Shown here: positions 27,887 to 37,749 of the stretch, piece after piece
Layout of the letters: each line of letters opens with the position of its first letter
Numbering within the stretch: position 1 is the first letter of the stretch
Assembly: GCF_000183135.1 (NCBI RefSeq)
Contig: NC_014734.1
Location: forward strand, 620,001 to 684,000
DNA: 64,000 bases
DNA from: Paludibacter propionicigenes WB4
GTDB lineage: Bacteria > Bacteroidota > Bacteroidia > Bacteroidales > Paludibacteraceae
Direction: 5' to 3'
Made by a program: the position numbers and the translations under genes
The notes under the pieces: model-generated
What the model was told of the DNA's origin: nothing
Database searches by the model: none
What the model saw: only the letters and a program-made list of their open reading frames with translations

Positions 27887-29383
27887 ATGAAGAAACGACT
27901 TTTAATTGCCAATCGCAGCGAGATAGCTATACGCATTATTCGTGCAGCCCGTAAACAGGGTATGTTGGCTGTAGTTTTTCAAAGTGACAGAGAGCCCGAT
28001 GCTCTTTATCTCAATTACGCCGACGAAATTATACCGGCTCGTGATGCCGGAAATGACAAACCGATTTTTCTGGATCCTGAAAGAATTGTAAATCTAGCGT
28101 TAGAGCACAATATAGATTTGATTCATCCCGGATACGGTTTTTTATCCGAAAATCCCGATTTTGCGCAGCTTTGCGTTGATAACGGAATAAATTTTATCGG
28201 TCCTTCTCCGCAATTGATTAGAGATATGGGACTTAAAACTGTTGCAAAAAGCATGGCTATAAAATCCGGATTACCTTTGGTGCCGGGCAGCGATGGTCCG
28301 GTTACCGATGCGCATGCTGCTAAAGCTTTTGCCGACAAAATTGGCTATCCGGTCATTCTTAAAGCCTCCGCCGGCGGTGGTGGGCGAGGCATGCGCATTG
28401 TTGAAAAGCCTGAAACAATAGAGCGAAATTTTAAATCGGCATCGGACGAAGCATTAGCAGCATTTGGTAACGGTGACATGTTTATTGAAAAATACCTGCA
28501 AAATCCAAAGCATTTGGAATTTCAGATAATGGGAGATAAGCATGGCAATGTCGTTCATTTAGGCGAAAGAGAATGTTCATTGCAACGTAAGCATCAGAAA
28601 ATACTCGAAGAAGCACCTTCAGCAAGTGTAACCCCTGCTATGCGAAAAGAAATGGGCGACATGGCGGTTCGGTTTGCCAAATCAATTGGTTATTATTCTG
28701 CTGGTACCATCGAGTTTATTATGGACGAAGACGGTTCGTATTATTTTATGGAGATGAATACCCGTATTCAGGTTGAACATCCGGTTACGGAAATGATTAC
28801 GGGAGTTGACCTGGTCGATTGGCAAATTCGCGTGGCATTGGGCGAAGAACTGACACTAAAGCAAGAAGACATTCACATCAAGGGTTGGGCTATCGAGTGT
28901 CGTGTGAATACGGAAGATCCCCAAAACCGCTTCAGTCCTCAGACAGGTTTTATTGACAAAATTTATTTCCCTCAAAGCAAAGAAATTCGCATAGAAACCG
29001 GAGTACAATCAGGTTCGGTTGTAACGCCATATTTCGACTCGATGATCGCCAAAATAATTGTGCATGGCACCGATCGTGCCGATGTGATTGAGAAAACACT
29101 GGCGGCATTGTACGATTTCAGTCTGATAGGATTAAAAACCACCGTTCCTTTTTGCCGCACGGTACTACAGCATCCCGAATTTGTAAATGCTACCTATACC
29201 ACCCGTTGGGTCGATTCGGTATTTACTCCTGAAATGCTTGAAAATGATGAAGATGAAATGATAGGTGCCTTGGCTGCTACCATTATGTATGCATCAGAAT
29301 ATCTGCAACTTTCTTCGGACTTGCCAACATATAAAAATGACTCGCTCAATGTTTGGGTGCTGAATAAGAGATTGAATTATTAA
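27887..29383 (+). CDS. Acyl-CoA carboxylase, biotin carboxylase subunit
   Basis: 498-residue ATP-grasp enzyme that carboxylates the biotin of the carrier protein using ATP and bicarbonate. Motifs seen: LLIANRSEIAIRIIRAA at the start, the glycine-rich ATP loop KASAGGGGRGMR, HLGERECSLQRKHQK, and EMNTRIQVEHPVTE. It is longer than E. coli AccC (449), with a C-terminal extension of about 40 residues. The carrier gene follows by 10 nt, so the two are surely co-transcribed. The beta subunit is upstream across a repeat-filled gap. Confidence 0.95.
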   Translation: MKKRLLIANRSEIAIRIIRAARKQGMLAVVFQSDREPDALYLNYADEIIPARDAGNDKPIFLDPERIVNLALEHNIDLIHPGYGFLSENPDFAQLCVDNGINFIGPSPQLIRDMGLKTVAKSMAIKSGLPLVPGSDGPVTDAHAAKAFADKIGYPVILKASAGGGGRGMRIVEKPETIERNFKSASDEALAAFGNGDMFIEKYLQNPKHLEFQIMGDKHGNVVHLGERECSLQRKHQKILEEAPSASVTPAMRKEMGDMAVRFAKSIGYYSAGTIEFIMDEDGSYYFMEMNTRIQVEHPVTEMITGVDLVDWQIRVALGEELTLKQEDIHIKGWAIECRVNTEDPQNRFSPQTGFIDKIYFPQSKEIRIETGVQSGSVVTPYFDSMIAKIIVHGTDRADVIEKTLAALYDFSLIGLKTTVPFCRTVLQHPEFVNATYTTRWVDSVFTPEMLENDEDEMIGALAATIMYASEYLQLSSDLPTYKNDSLNVWVLNKRLNY

Positions 29384-29393
29384 AAGAATAAAA

Positions 29394-29942
29394 ATGGGAA
29401 CTTCATATATTTATAAAAGAGATGCTTCGCGCCTGTTTATTGCAATGCGCGAAAACGGTAAACGTTACAAAATCTATATTCCAAAAGAATCAAAACCTGT
29501 AATAAACGGACAGGAGGAAGATATAGATTTTCTGGAACAGGAAGATTTTCATTACACTTTCGACTGGAAAGGAAAACGCTTTCATTGCGAACTTGTTTCG
29601 CGCGATCAGAACAAAGCCGTGATTAAAGTAAATGGTGTGGAATATAAATTCAGCCTGGAATCACTTTTCTCTTACATTCGTCACGGTATGATTGATAAAG
29701 ACGGAAAACAGATAAACGAAAACAATATTATTGCTCCCATGCCGGGTAAAATAGTTGACATTTTCCTTTCGGAAGGCGACCTTGTGAATGAGGGTGAACC
29801 GATTCTGAGTCTGGAGGCAATGAAAATGCAGAACGAAATTTCCGCCAATTGCAACGGAGTTATTCGCAAAATCCGGGTTCAATCCGGTCAATCTGTGATG
29901 AAAGACGAATTATTGGTAGAGATAAATTCTATCGATGAATAA
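29394..29942 (+). CDS. Biotin carboxyl carrier protein of the acyl-CoA carboxylase
   Basis: 182-residue carrier. The C-terminal biotinyl domain (about 105-180) contains APMPGKIVDIFLSEGD and the biotin attachment sequence EAMKMQNE, with Lys144 as the modified lysine. The N-terminal 100 residues form a separate basic domain (YIYKRDASRLFI, FHYTFDWKGKRFHCELV) that probably docks with the other subunits. Last gene of the carboxylase operon; a strong terminator follows. Confidence 0.93.
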   Translation: MGTSYIYKRDASRLFIAMRENGKRYKIYIPKESKPVINGQEEDIDFLEQEDFHYTFDWKGKRFHCELVSRDQNKAVIKVNGVEYKFSLESLFSYIRHGMIDKDGKQINENNIIAPMPGKIVDIFLSEGDLVNEGEPILSLEAMKMQNEISANCNGVIRKIRVQSGQSVMKDELLVEINSIDE

Positions 29943-29963
29943 GTCTGTCAAACCAAAACAAAC

Positions 29964-29999
29964 AAAAGAGCAAATCGACACCAGATTTGCTCTTTTTTA
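29964..29999 (+). terminator. Terminator of the acyl-CoA carboxylase operon
   Basis: AGAGCAAATC (29967-29976) pairs with GATTTGCTCT (29984-29993) around a 7-nt loop, preceded by A-rich and followed by T-rich sequence. Confidence 0.88.
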
Positions 30000-30061
30000 T
30001 TAAGCACAGATTTATGTAAAATATTTTACCACCCACAGGTATAAAATCAATTCAGCTGTTG

Positions 30062-30069
30062 TATCTTTG
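30062..30069 (+). promoter_or_regulatory. Possible -7 element upstream of the phosphoesterase gene
   Basis: TATCTTTG matches TAnnTTTG 59 nt before the start codon. I find no TTG at the expected distance upstream. Confidence 0.4.
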
Positions 30070-30127
30070 TCATTCCAATTATAAAACTTTGTTTTACACT
30101 AAAGCTGCCTCATTTTAAGTAAGTGGA

Positions 30128-30910
30128 ATGAAAAAACGGAATACACTCATATTGATTTATCTGGTTCTATTCCTGTGTGCTGCATTTGCTGCAAAACCAT
30201 TTCGCTTTGCACTTTTTACAGACACTCACATATCGCCCACAAATACTCAACCAACAGAAGATCTTATAAATGCAGTGAACGATGTAAATTCGCTTAATGA
30301 TATTGATTTTGTAATAGTTTCGGGCGATGTATCCGATTTAGGCGATACAGTTTCGCTCAGAATCGCCCGAAAGCAGCTCGAAAAATTACACATGCCGTAT
30401 TTCATTCTTCCGGGCAATCATGATATTCGCTGGTCCGAACCTCAGGCTGCCAACTTCAAAAAGATTTTTAAAGCGGATAAATTCTCTTTCACACACAAAG
30501 GATATAAATTCATTGGTTTTGCTACTGCACCGCAGGCGAAATCAGGCAAGGGAATTATCAGGAATGAAGATATTGATTGGCTACAAAAAACGATGGATAG
30601 CGCAAAAACCGATGTACCCATGTTTGCAGTAACGCATTATCCGCTACAGACAGGCGATGTGGAAAACTGGAAGGAAGCGACGGATATACTAAAAAAACAC
30701 AATATAAAAGCAGTTTTGGGAGGACATTATCATCGCAATGTTTTGTTTAATTACGATGGAATACCGGGCATAATCAGCAGATCGGCTTTAAGGGCTAAAG
30801 ATCCGGTAGGAGGATATTCTGTTTTTGCCGTTTCTGACACGATAAAGGTTTGGGAAAAACGAATCGGACAAAAAGAACTGCTTTGGCTCGAATTACCAAT
30901 GGAACAATAA
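30128..30910 (+). CDS. Exported calcineurin-like metallophosphoesterase
   Basis: 260-residue protein with a short signal peptide (MKKRNTLILIYLVLFLCAAFAAK). The five blocks of the calcineurin-like metallophosphoesterase fold are present in order: FTDTHIS, VSGDVSDLGD, PGNHD, VTHYPLQ and GGHYHRN. These ligate a dinuclear metal centre. It is likely a periplasmic phosphodiesterase or phosphatase of unknown substrate. The BI-1 gene follows 28 nt downstream. Confidence 0.9.
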   Translation: MKKRNTLILIYLVLFLCAAFAAKPFRFALFTDTHISPTNTQPTEDLINAVNDVNSLNDIDFVIVSGDVSDLGDTVSLRIARKQLEKLHMPYFILPGNHDIRWSEPQAANFKKIFKADKFSFTHKGYKFIGFATAPQAKSGKGIIRNEDIDWLQKTMDSAKTDVPMFAVTHYPLQTGDVENWKEATDILKKHNIKAVLGGHYHRNVLFNYDGIPGIISRSALRAKDPVGGYSVFAVSDTIKVWEKRIGQKELLWLELPMEQ

Positions 30911-30938
30911 TAACATATTTATATTAAAAAGTAGGATT

Positions 30939-31637
30939 ATGGATAACTTTTATGAGATTTCAAAAGAACAGGAAATAGCAGAAACCAAACGTTTTTTTGT
31001 AAGAGTTTATAGCTGGATGTCAATGGCATTAATCATTACCGGGCTGGTAGCTTATCGTACCGCCAATTCGCCTGAAATTCTCAGTTTAATTTTCGGTGAA
31101 AGGTTTGTATTTTATGGATTGATGATTCTGGAATTAGTGCTTGTTGGTGTTTTAGTGGGTGCTATCAATAAAATGTCGGCCATTACAGCCACTATTGTTT
31201 TTATTTTATACTCGGTTCTCAACGGAGTAACATTATCAGCCATTTTCTTTGTATTTACAGCCGATTCAATTGCTAACGTATTCTTTATTGCAGCCGGTAC
31301 ATTTGCAGCCATGAGCGCTTATGGATATTTTACAAAATCGGACTTGACAAAAATTGGTAATATCCTGTTTATGGCACTTATCGGATTGGTTATCGCCTCA
31401 TTGGTAAATATGTTCCTGAAAAGTGAAATGCTTTACTGGATTAGTTCTTATGCCGGAGTGTTGATATTTGTAGGGTTGATAGCCTATGATACGCAGAAAC
31501 TAAAGAAACTCAACATTATTGGTAATGAAGATACCGATGAAGGTAAGAAAGTAGCCATTATCGGAGCGTTGACTTTATATCTCGATTTCATCAACCTGTT
31601 TCTTTACCTGTTGCGTATTTTTGGAAAAAGAAGATAA
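30939..31637 (+). CDS. Bax inhibitor-1/YccA family membrane protein
   Basis: 232-residue inner-membrane protein with seven hydrophobic segments, matching the BI-1/YccA fold. Family marks include FFVRVYSWMSMALIITG near the N-terminus, NGVTLSAIF in the middle, and the acidic pair region VGLIAYDTQKLK near the C-terminus. Bacterial members act as pH-sensitive calcium leak channels (BsYetJ) or FtsH modulators (YccA); which applies here is unknown. The C-terminus ends in the basic FGKRR. Confidence 0.92.
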   Translation: MDNFYEISKEQEIAETKRFFVRVYSWMSMALIITGLVAYRTANSPEILSLIFGERFVFYGLMILELVLVGVLVGAINKMSAITATIVFILYSVLNGVTLSAIFFVFTADSIANVFFIAAGTFAAMSAYGYFTKSDLTKIGNILFMALIGLVIASLVNMFLKSEMLYWISSYAGVLIFVGLIAYDTQKLKKLNIIGNEDTDEGKKVAIIGALTLYLDFINLFLYLLRIFGKRR

Positions 31638-31710
31638 TATCGAATGCACAGTTACCGGCTATCAGCGATTTCACTGATTACTGTTCACTGTTCATTGCTA
31701 ACTGAAAAAC

Positions 31711-34170
31711 ATGAAACTAAATAAAATAGCTCAGATTGTTGGAGCGAATGATTCAAACGTTCCATCTGTCGAAATAAATTGGTTACTTACCGATAGCCGT
31801 TCATTATCTTTTCCGGTAGAAAGTTTATTTTTTGCCATTCATACGGCTAGGAATAACGGTCACAATTATATTGCTGAGCTTTACCAACAGAACCTTCGTT
31901 ACTTTGTGGTGAGTGAAATGCATCCTGAGTTTGAGAAAATGACCGATGCTGTTTTCTTGAAAGTGGAGGATAGTTTGAAAGCTTTGCAAGCTTTGGCAGT
32001 TGCTCACCGCAATGCATTTGACATTCCGGTTATTGGTATAACCGGTAGTAATGGCAAAACAGTTGTAAAAGAATGGCTCTACCAACTTTTACACACCGAC
32101 TATGTGATTACACGCTCGCCCAGAAGTTATAACTCGCAAATTGGCGTTCCGCTTTCGGTTTGGGCTTTGAGCGAAAGTACTCAATTGGGTATTTTTGAAG
32201 CGGGAATCTCCGAACCGCACGAGATGAAACGTCTCCAACCGATTATTCGACCGACAATAGGCATTTTTACCAATTTAGGCGATGCGCATCAGGAAAATTT
32301 TAGTGGACTCAAGCAGAAATGCGAAGAAAAGCTCCAACTTTTTGATCAATCGGAAGTGCTTGTATATTGCAGCGACAATAAGCTTGTAGAAATATCTATA
32401 GCTCAATCCGCTTTCAAAGGCGTATTCTTTTCCTGGGGAAAGTCTGATAAAGCTACCGTTCAGATAGTACAAAAAGAAAAAACGGTGTCGAGCACTAAAG
32501 TCGTGTTGAAATACAATGCTGTAGAGTCGTCTGTAACCATCCCTTTCACAGACGATGCTTCTATCGAAAATGCGCTACAATGTGTGGCTGTGATGTTGTA
32601 TTTAGGCTTGAAAACCGCTGAAATAGCTAAACGAATTTTACTGCTCGAAGCTGTAGCTATGCGGCTTGAAGTAAAAGAAGGTGTGCGTGACTGTCTGATT
32701 ATAAACGATAGTTATAATTCGGATTTGAACTCGTTAAGCATTGCACTTGATTTTCTGAACCAGCAAGCTACTGCTAAAAAACTATCAAAAACATTGATTC
32801 TGTCGGATATTCTGCAAAGCGGTCAAACATCAGATGAGCTTTATAAAACTGTTTCCGGGCTGGTACACAACAAAAATGTACAACGTATTATAGGTATCGG
32901 TTCTGAAATATCCAAACATGCCGACATATTCGAGTTGGTTGATAAAACTTTCTTTGAACAAACCGAAGATTTTCTGAAATCACCAATTCTTCGCGAGTTG
33001 AAAAATGAGATTATTCTACTCAAGGGTTCCAGAACATACCATTTCGAAGACATTTCTGAGAAGCTCGAACTGGTAACTCACGAAACTACGCTGGAAGTAA
33101 ACCTGAATGCGCTGATAGATAATTTGAATTATTTCCGCGCTAAACTTCGCCCCGAAACGAAAATAATGTGCATGGTAAAAGCATTTGCCTACGGAAGCGG
33201 AGCTGTTGAAGTGGCACGTACACTGCAACATCATCGATGCGATTACCTGGCAGTGGCAGTGGCTGATGAAGGTGCCGAACTGCGCCGTGAGGGAATTAGA
33301 ATACCTATCGTGGTGATGAATCCTGAAAAAGGAAGTTTCGGTATGATATTCGACAACAAGCTTGAGCCTGAAATATACAGCTTTAGGCTACTTGATGCTT
33401 TTATTGCTTCGGCAGAAAAGCTTGGTTTGACTGATTATCCGATTCATATTAAGATTGATAGCGGTATGCATCGCCTCGGCTTCGAACCTAAAAATATGGA
33501 GGAATTACTGACTCGCCTAAAGAATCAAAATCAGGTTAAGGTTCGTTCTGTGTTTTCTCATTTATCCGGATCTGACGAAGCAAAATTTGACTCTTTCACA
33601 AAACAGCAAATAGATACTTTCACCGATTGTGCTGACCAGCTATCAGGTGCTTTCTCGCATAATATTATGCGTCACATTCTCAATTCAGCCGGTATAGAAC
33701 GATTTTCCGAATACCAGTTTGATATGGTTCGATTGGGAATAGGACATTACGGCATAAGCTCCCTTCCCGATGTAAAACTTAAGCAGGTTTGTGCTCTGAA
33801 AACCATTATTTTGCAGATTAAAACCGTGAAAGCTGGAGAAACAGTGGGTTATAGCCGGAAAGGTATTGTGAACGAAGATAAACGAATCGCCATTATTCCG
33901 ATAGGTTATGCCGATGGATTTGACCGTAAGCTGGGCAACGGAGGAGGTGAAGTGCTTGTAAATGGAAAACGTGCAAAGGTAATAGGTAATGTTTGCATGG
34001 ATTTGGTTATGATTGATGTAACAAATGTAGAAGCAAATGAGGGTGATTCGGTCGAGATTTTTGGGGATAATCTGACTATTTCTGAAGTGGCCGGTTGGCT
34101 GAAAACCATTCCTTACGAAGTGCTTACAAGTGTTTCGCGGAGAGTAAAGAGAGTTTATTTTCAAGAATAA
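31711..34170 (+). CDS. murF-alr: Bifunctional MurF ligase / alanine racemase
   Basis: Couples two steps of peptidoglycan precursor synthesis in one 819-residue chain. The N-terminal Mur ligase (about 1-455) has the ATP loop GITGSNGKT near residue 110 and the central-domain motif NDSYNSDLNS. The C-terminal alanine racemase (about 460-819) has pyridoxal-phosphate lysine Lys490 in MVKAFAYGSG, and later GIERFSEYQFDMVRLGIGHYG and GYADGFDR. MurF adds D-Ala-D-Ala to UDP-MurNAc-tripeptide, and the racemase supplies D-alanine. This fusion is well known in Bacteroidetes. The MurF half may be weak or regulatory, because such genomes often carry a separate murF. Confidence 0.95.
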   Translation: MKLNKIAQIVGANDSNVPSVEINWLLTDSRSLSFPVESLFFAIHTARNNGHNYIAELYQQNLRYFVVSEMHPEFEKMTDAVFLKVEDSLKALQALAVAHRNAFDIPVIGITGSNGKTVVKEWLYQLLHTDYVITRSPRSYNSQIGVPLSVWALSESTQLGIFEAGISEPHEMKRLQPIIRPTIGIFTNLGDAHQENFSGLKQKCEEKLQLFDQSEVLVYCSDNKLVEISIAQSAFKGVFFSWGKSDKATVQIVQKEKTVSSTKVVLKYNAVESSVTIPFTDDASIENALQCVAVMLYLGLKTAEIAKRILLLEAVAMRLEVKEGVRDCLIINDSYNSDLNSLSIALDFLNQQATAKKLSKTLILSDILQSGQTSDELYKTVSGLVHNKNVQRIIGIGSEISKHADIFELVDKTFFEQTEDFLKSPILRELKNEIILLKGSRTYHFEDISEKLELVTHETTLEVNLNALIDNLNYFRAKLRPETKIMCMVKAFAYGSGAVEVARTLQHHRCDYLAVAVADEGAELRREGIRIPIVVMNPEKGSFGMIFDNKLEPEIYSFRLLDAFIASAEKLGLTDYPIHIKIDSGMHRLGFEPKNMEELLTRLKNQNQVKVRSVFSHLSGSDEAKFDSFTKQQIDTFTDCADQLSGAFSHNIMRHILNSAGIERFSEYQFDMVRLGIGHYGISSLPDVKLKQVCALKTIILQIKTVKAGETVGYSRKGIVNEDKRIAIIPIGYADGFDRKLGNGGGEVLVNGKRAKVIGNVCMDLVMIDVTNVEANEGDSVEIFGDNLTISEVAGWLKTIPYEVLTSVSRRVKRVYFQE

Positions 34171-34190
34171 CTCCCATATTAAAATAATAG

Positions 34191-34955
34191 ATGGTTTTAA
34201 TTCAAATTCAACAAATAAGTACGGCTAAGACTTTGCTCATAAGTGCTTCTAAGCTAGCAACTCAACTGGGGAAAGAGTTTGGTTTGCTTAGTTTTGTTGC
34301 TACTGATGAATTGATTTCGGAACGTGAAAATCAATTGAATGGTTTATTGAATGAAACTATTCAAGCTAAAATAATCGTAAGAAATTCCAATGAATCCGCA
34401 TTGACGGAAATCTGTGAAGAGTTGGAAGCTTCATTTTTATTTATTCAACTTCCGAACAATCAACTCAGGTCTATCCGTAGTCAGTTGAAATTCTGTAGAG
34501 ACTTACGCATTCCGTATTTGTTTTTTAAGGATTCATTCGGCGAACTGGATTTAAAACGTGTTTTATTACCGATAGGTTTTTTAGAAGAAGAGCTCGAAAA
34601 AGCGCAATTTGCAGCTGCTTTTGGTAGATTCTGTAACTCGGAGATTAAGATGCTACTGGCCAACGATTATGGTTCAAAAGCTGCTGCAAATGCAGAAAAG
34701 ATGAAGTCATTATTCGATAAGTTTGACTTTAAATATTCGCTGGATAAAGCAACAAAAGACAGCTTTAAAGTAGAACAGGAATCCGTTCAGTTAGCGGAGA
34801 ATATGAATGCCGGAATTATAATTGTCTCTGCTTCGCGCGATTATGGCTTGGATGATATCATTTTTGGACCAAAAGAATACCATGTTGTAAACAAATCAAC
34901 GATACCCGTTTTATTGGTCAATCCTCGTGGAGATTTATATGCACTTTGCGACTAA
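34191..34955 (+). CDS. Universal stress protein family protein
   Basis: 254-residue soluble protein made of two Usp-like halves. The second half carries KRVLLPIGFLEEELEKAQFAAAFG and ends IIVSASRDYGLDDIIFGPKEYHVVNKSTIPVLLVNP, the typical C-terminal pattern of UspA domains. A canonical ATP-binding GxxGxxG(S/T) loop is not obvious, so it may not bind ATP. It sits between murF-alr and a potassium channel gene on the same strand; Usp proteins often regulate transporters, so a link to the channel is plausible but inferred. Confidence 0.75.
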   Translation: MVLIQIQQISTAKTLLISASKLATQLGKEFGLLSFVATDELISERENQLNGLLNETIQAKIIVRNSNESALTEICEELEASFLFIQLPNNQLRSIRSQLKFCRDLRIPYLFFKDSFGELDLKRVLLPIGFLEEELEKAQFAAAFGRFCNSEIKMLLANDYGSKAAANAEKMKSLFDKFDFKYSLDKATKDSFKVEQESVQLAENMNAGIIIVSASRDYGLDDIIFGPKEYHVVNKSTIPVLLVNPRGDLYALCD

Positions 34956-35026
34956 TTTAGTCATTTAGTGATACATACTAAAATAGTTACACGATTTAAT
35001 TATATTGACGACTAAATTTGTCCGAA

Positions 35027-36064
35027 ATGAAATCAAAAGTAAGAAATTTAATACTGAGAGAGTTACTGGTTCCATTACTGGCATTATCCGGTATTTTGAT
35101 AGTAGGCTTTTTGGGGTATATTATCATTGAGGGCTTAAGTCCGCTGCAATCACTTTATATGTTGGTAATTACCTTTGCCACCATTGGCTATGGTGATGTT
35201 GTTCCGATTACAAGTGCCGGTAAGATCTTTACTATTTGTATCGTTATTTCGGGATTTACAATTGGTTTGTATGCTATCGGAAAAATTTCAGCTTTCTTTG
35301 TTGAGGGCGAACTTTTAAATATTTTAAAACAAAGGAAAATGAACAAAGTACTAGATTCAATGCATGATCACTATATCATTTGTGGTTATGGGAAGACCGG
35401 AAAAAGCGTGTTAGACGATTTGCTGAAGAAAGGGTTGGAAGTTGTACTAATTGAAAATAATACCGAAAGAAGCGAACGATTAAAGGAAATATACGGGCAA
35501 AAATTCATCCATATTGATGGCGATGCGACAACAGATGAAGTTTTGCTGAAAGCAGGAGTAGAAAGGGCAAAGATTCTGATTTCCGTACTTTCAACCGATG
35601 CCGAAAATCTCTTTGTTACATTGAGTGCCAAAGATTTGAATAAAAACATCAAAGTAATAACACGTGTTGCCGAAACAAATTCTACCGAAAAGTTCAGAAA
35701 AGCCGGAGCCAATTTCATTGTTTCACCTATCGAAATAGCTACAGAACGTATTATTTCAATCGCAACTTCGAGTACCGATTTTTTCAGCTTTGTTGAATTT
35801 GCCGGAGCTAAGGAAGAAATGAAAGAATATAAATTCGGACTTGTTGAAATAAATAAAGACAGCGACCTGATTAATAAAACTTATCGTGAAGCGAACATCC
35901 CGAACCGAACTAACTTGGTTGTGATTGGATGTTACACCTCTACGAGTGAATTGCAGGTAAATCCAAAAGCGGATAACTACATAAGTCTTGGAGATAAACT
36001 GCTTGTATTTGGGACTGAAATCCAAATAAATAACCTGAGAAATATAGCTAAACATACTAAATAA
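35027..36064 (+). CDS. Potassium channel with RCK (TrkA-N/TrkA-C) domain
   Basis: 345 residues from the ATG at 35027; a TTG three codons upstream is unlikely to be used. Two transmembrane helices flank a pore loop with the selectivity filter TIGYGD (near residue 58). A cytoplasmic RCK domain follows with the nucleotide-binding loop [17 protein letters not shown] near residue 115, an acidic switch (VVLIENN), and a TrkA-C domain in the last 90 residues. The architecture matches MthK-like channels gated by ligand binding to the RCK ring. Confidence 0.93.
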   Translation: MKSKVRNLILRELLVPLLALSGILIVGFLGYIIIEGLSPLQSLYMLVITFATIGYGDVVPITSAGKIFTICIVISGFTIGLYAIGKISAFFVEGELLNILKQRKMNKVLDSMHDHYIICGYGKTGKSVLDDLLKKGLEVVLIENNTERSERLKEIYGQKFIHIDGDATTDEVLLKAGVERAKILISVLSTDAENLFVTLSAKDLNKNIKVITRVAETNSTEKFRKAGANFIVSPIEIATERIISIATSSTDFFSFVEFAGAKEEMKEYKFGLVEINKDSDLINKTYREANIPNRTNLVVIGCYTSTSELQVNPKADNYISLGDKLLVFGTEIQINNLRNIAKHTK

Positions 36065-36080
36065 AACAGATAACAAATTA

Positions 36081-37271
36081 ATGACAAAAATTGGAACAAC
36101 TCTCTCGTCGGTAGGCAAAAAAGCCGTTTTATGCGGATCGGGAGAACTGGGAAAGGAAGTTGCTATTGAATTGCAACGTTATGGAATTGAGGTAGTAGCG
36201 CTGGATAAATATCCAAATGCTCCGGCTATGCAAGTAGCGCATAGTTCACATGTATTTTCTATGCTCGATGGAGAAAAATTGCGCGCAGTAATTGAAACAG
36301 AAAAACCTGATTATATCATTCCGGAAATTGAGGCTATTGCTACTGATACTTTGGTCGAATTGGAAAAGGAAGGATTTAATGTTATACCAACAGCCAAAGC
36401 AACTTTTCTTACAATGAACCGTGAAGGAATTCGCCGTTTGGCAGCCGAAGATTTGCAGATTGCCACTTCTCCTTATCGTTTTGCTTCCAGCAAAGAAGAA
36501 TTCGAATCGGCTGTTGCCGAAATCGGTATTCCGTGTGTGGTAAAGCCTATCATGAGTTCTTCCGGCCATGGACAAAGCGTTATTAAAACTGCTGCAGACA
36601 TTGACAGATCCTGGAAAATAGCTCAGGAAGGCGGTCGGGCAGGAGCTGGGCGTGTGATTGTCGAAGCATTTGTAAAGTTTGATTATGAAATTACATTGTT
36701 GACCGTACGTCACAGTGCCGGTACAACATTTCTGAATCCAATAGGTCATTATCAGGAAGATGGCGATTATCGAGAATCATGGCAACCTCAACCAATGATT
36801 GACAGTGCATTGGAAAAAGCGCAGAAAATTGCAAAACTGGTAACCGATGCGTTAGGTGGTTATGGAATTTTTGGAGTGGAACTTTTTGTTTGTGGCAATG
36901 ATGTTTTGTTCAGTGAAGTGTCACCGCGCCCACACGATACAGGTATGGTAACAATGATATCGCAGGATATGTCGCAATTTGCACTTCATGCTCGTGCTAT
37001 TCTTGGTTTACCTGTACCAGCTGTACGGTTTAATCGTCCTTCTGCCTCAAAAGCTATTGTAGTTGAGGGTGATAGTGATAAAGTCGTATTTGACAACCTG
37101 GAGAATGTGTTGGCTGAAGCCGATGTGCAGCTTCGTATATTCGGAAAACCGGAAGTTGTGGGTCACAGACGATTGGGAGTGATTTTGGCAAGTGCCGATA
37201 CTATAGAAGAAGCTCGTGCTAAAGCTAACCGGGCATATGATAAATTAGAAATAAACGTTTTGCCACGTTAA
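36081..37271 (+). CDS. purT: Formate-dependent phosphoribosylglycinamide formyltransferase
   Basis: ATP-grasp enzyme that uses formate and ATP to formylate GAR in purine synthesis, independent of folate. Its 396 residues match E. coli PurT (392). Visible motifs: [24 protein letters not shown], the ATP-grasp segment [28 protein letters not shown], and [16 protein letters not shown]. Use of formate fits an anaerobe. A strong bidirectional terminator separates it from the convergent regulator gene. Confidence 0.97.
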   Translation: MTKIGTTLSSVGKKAVLCGSGELGKEVAIELQRYGIEVVALDKYPNAPAMQVAHSSHVFSMLDGEKLRAVIETEKPDYIIPEIEAIATDTLVELEKEGFNVIPTAKATFLTMNREGIRRLAAEDLQIATSPYRFASSKEEFESAVAEIGIPCVVKPIMSSSGHGQSVIKTAADIDRSWKIAQEGGRAGAGRVIVEAFVKFDYEITLLTVRHSAGTTFLNPIGHYQEDGDYRESWQPQPMIDSALEKAQKIAKLVTDALGGYGIFGVELFVCGNDVLFSEVSPRPHDTGMVTMISQDMSQFALHARAILGLPVPAVRFNRPSASKAIVVEGDSDKVVFDNLENVLAEADVQLRIFGKPEVVGHRRLGVILASADTIEEARAKANRAYDKLEINVLPR

Positions 37272-37285
37272 TGAATTTCACGTAT

Positions 37286-37322
37286 AAAAAAAGGCTGAAT
37301 CATATCGATTCAGCCTTTTTTT
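37286..37322. terminator. Bidirectional terminator between purT and a winged-helix gene
   Basis: GGCTGAATC (37293-37301) pairs with GATTCAGCC (37307-37315) around a 5-nt loop, flanked by seven A and seven T, so it works in both directions. Confidence 0.92.
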
Positions 37323-37341
37323 ATATATGCTTATTGTAAAA

Positions 37342-37710
37342 TTATTGATTTACAATTATTCTGTATCCTTTACCATGTATGTTGATAATTGTGATATCAG
37401 GATCTTTGCTGAGTAATTTACGCAGCTTACAGATATAAACATCCATGCTTCTTGAATTGTAATAGTTGTCATCTTTCCAGATGGTGGTCAACATGTACTT
37501 ACGATCCAGCATAGCGTTAACGTTTGCTGCAAACAGTACAAATAAATAAGTTTCTTTACGTGTAAGTTTTGTTTCTTCTCCATTGAAAGAAAGTACTCGG
37601 GTTTGTACATTAAACGTGTAAGCTCCCAGTTTATAACTCGGAACAATCATAAGTGCTCTTAGATTTTCATCTAATTCATTTAACAAAATTCTTTCGTTTT
37701 CAATTTTCAT
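37342..37710 (-). CDS. Receiver-less RprY-like winged-helix regulator (copy 1)
   Basis: 122-residue DNA-binding protein made essentially of one OmpR/PhoB-type winged-helix domain (about 30-122). The recognition region RSMDVYICKLRKLL and wing NIHGKGYRI are present. There is no receiver domain and no phosphoacceptor aspartate. The first residues ERILLNELDENLRALM recall the start of Bacteroides RprY (ILLCEDDENL, from memory), as if a receiver had been deleted internally. A paralogue at 58994-59359 is about 55-60% identical by eye over the winged helix and starts with the same ENERI. A 1.48-kb AT-rich gap lies upstream; a motif shared with the paralogue begins 25 nt upstream. Confidence 0.9.
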   Translation of the reverse strand: MKIENERILLNELDENLRALMIVPSYKLGAYTFNVQTRVLSFNGEETKLTRKETYLFVLFAANVNAMLDRKYMLTTIWKDDNYYNSRSMDVYICKLRKLLSKDPDITIINIHGKGYRIIVNQ

Positions 37711-37734
37711 TTTCTCGTAATTTTTGAATTAATA

Positions 37735-37749
37735 TAGTGTTAGTGAACA
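37735..37749 (-). promoter_or_regulatory. Upstream motif shared by the two winged-helix paralogues (site 1)
   Basis: Plus-strand TAGTGTTA and TAGTGAACA overlap here by two bases, 25-39 nt before the start codon of the minus-strand regulator. The same two words occur 16-37 nt before the paralogue (59375-59396). It may be an autoregulatory site; the match could also reflect common descent. Confidence 0.45.

Noticed and set aside
35018-35026. TTG start for the potassium channel gene
   Set aside because: The ATG three codons downstream begins the same protein, and a -7-like TAAATTTG overlaps the TTG.
37342-37710. Truncated response regulator pseudogene
   Set aside because: The winged helix is intact, a full paralogue with the same architecture exists at 58994-59359, and both have well-placed starts and terminators, so both look functional.
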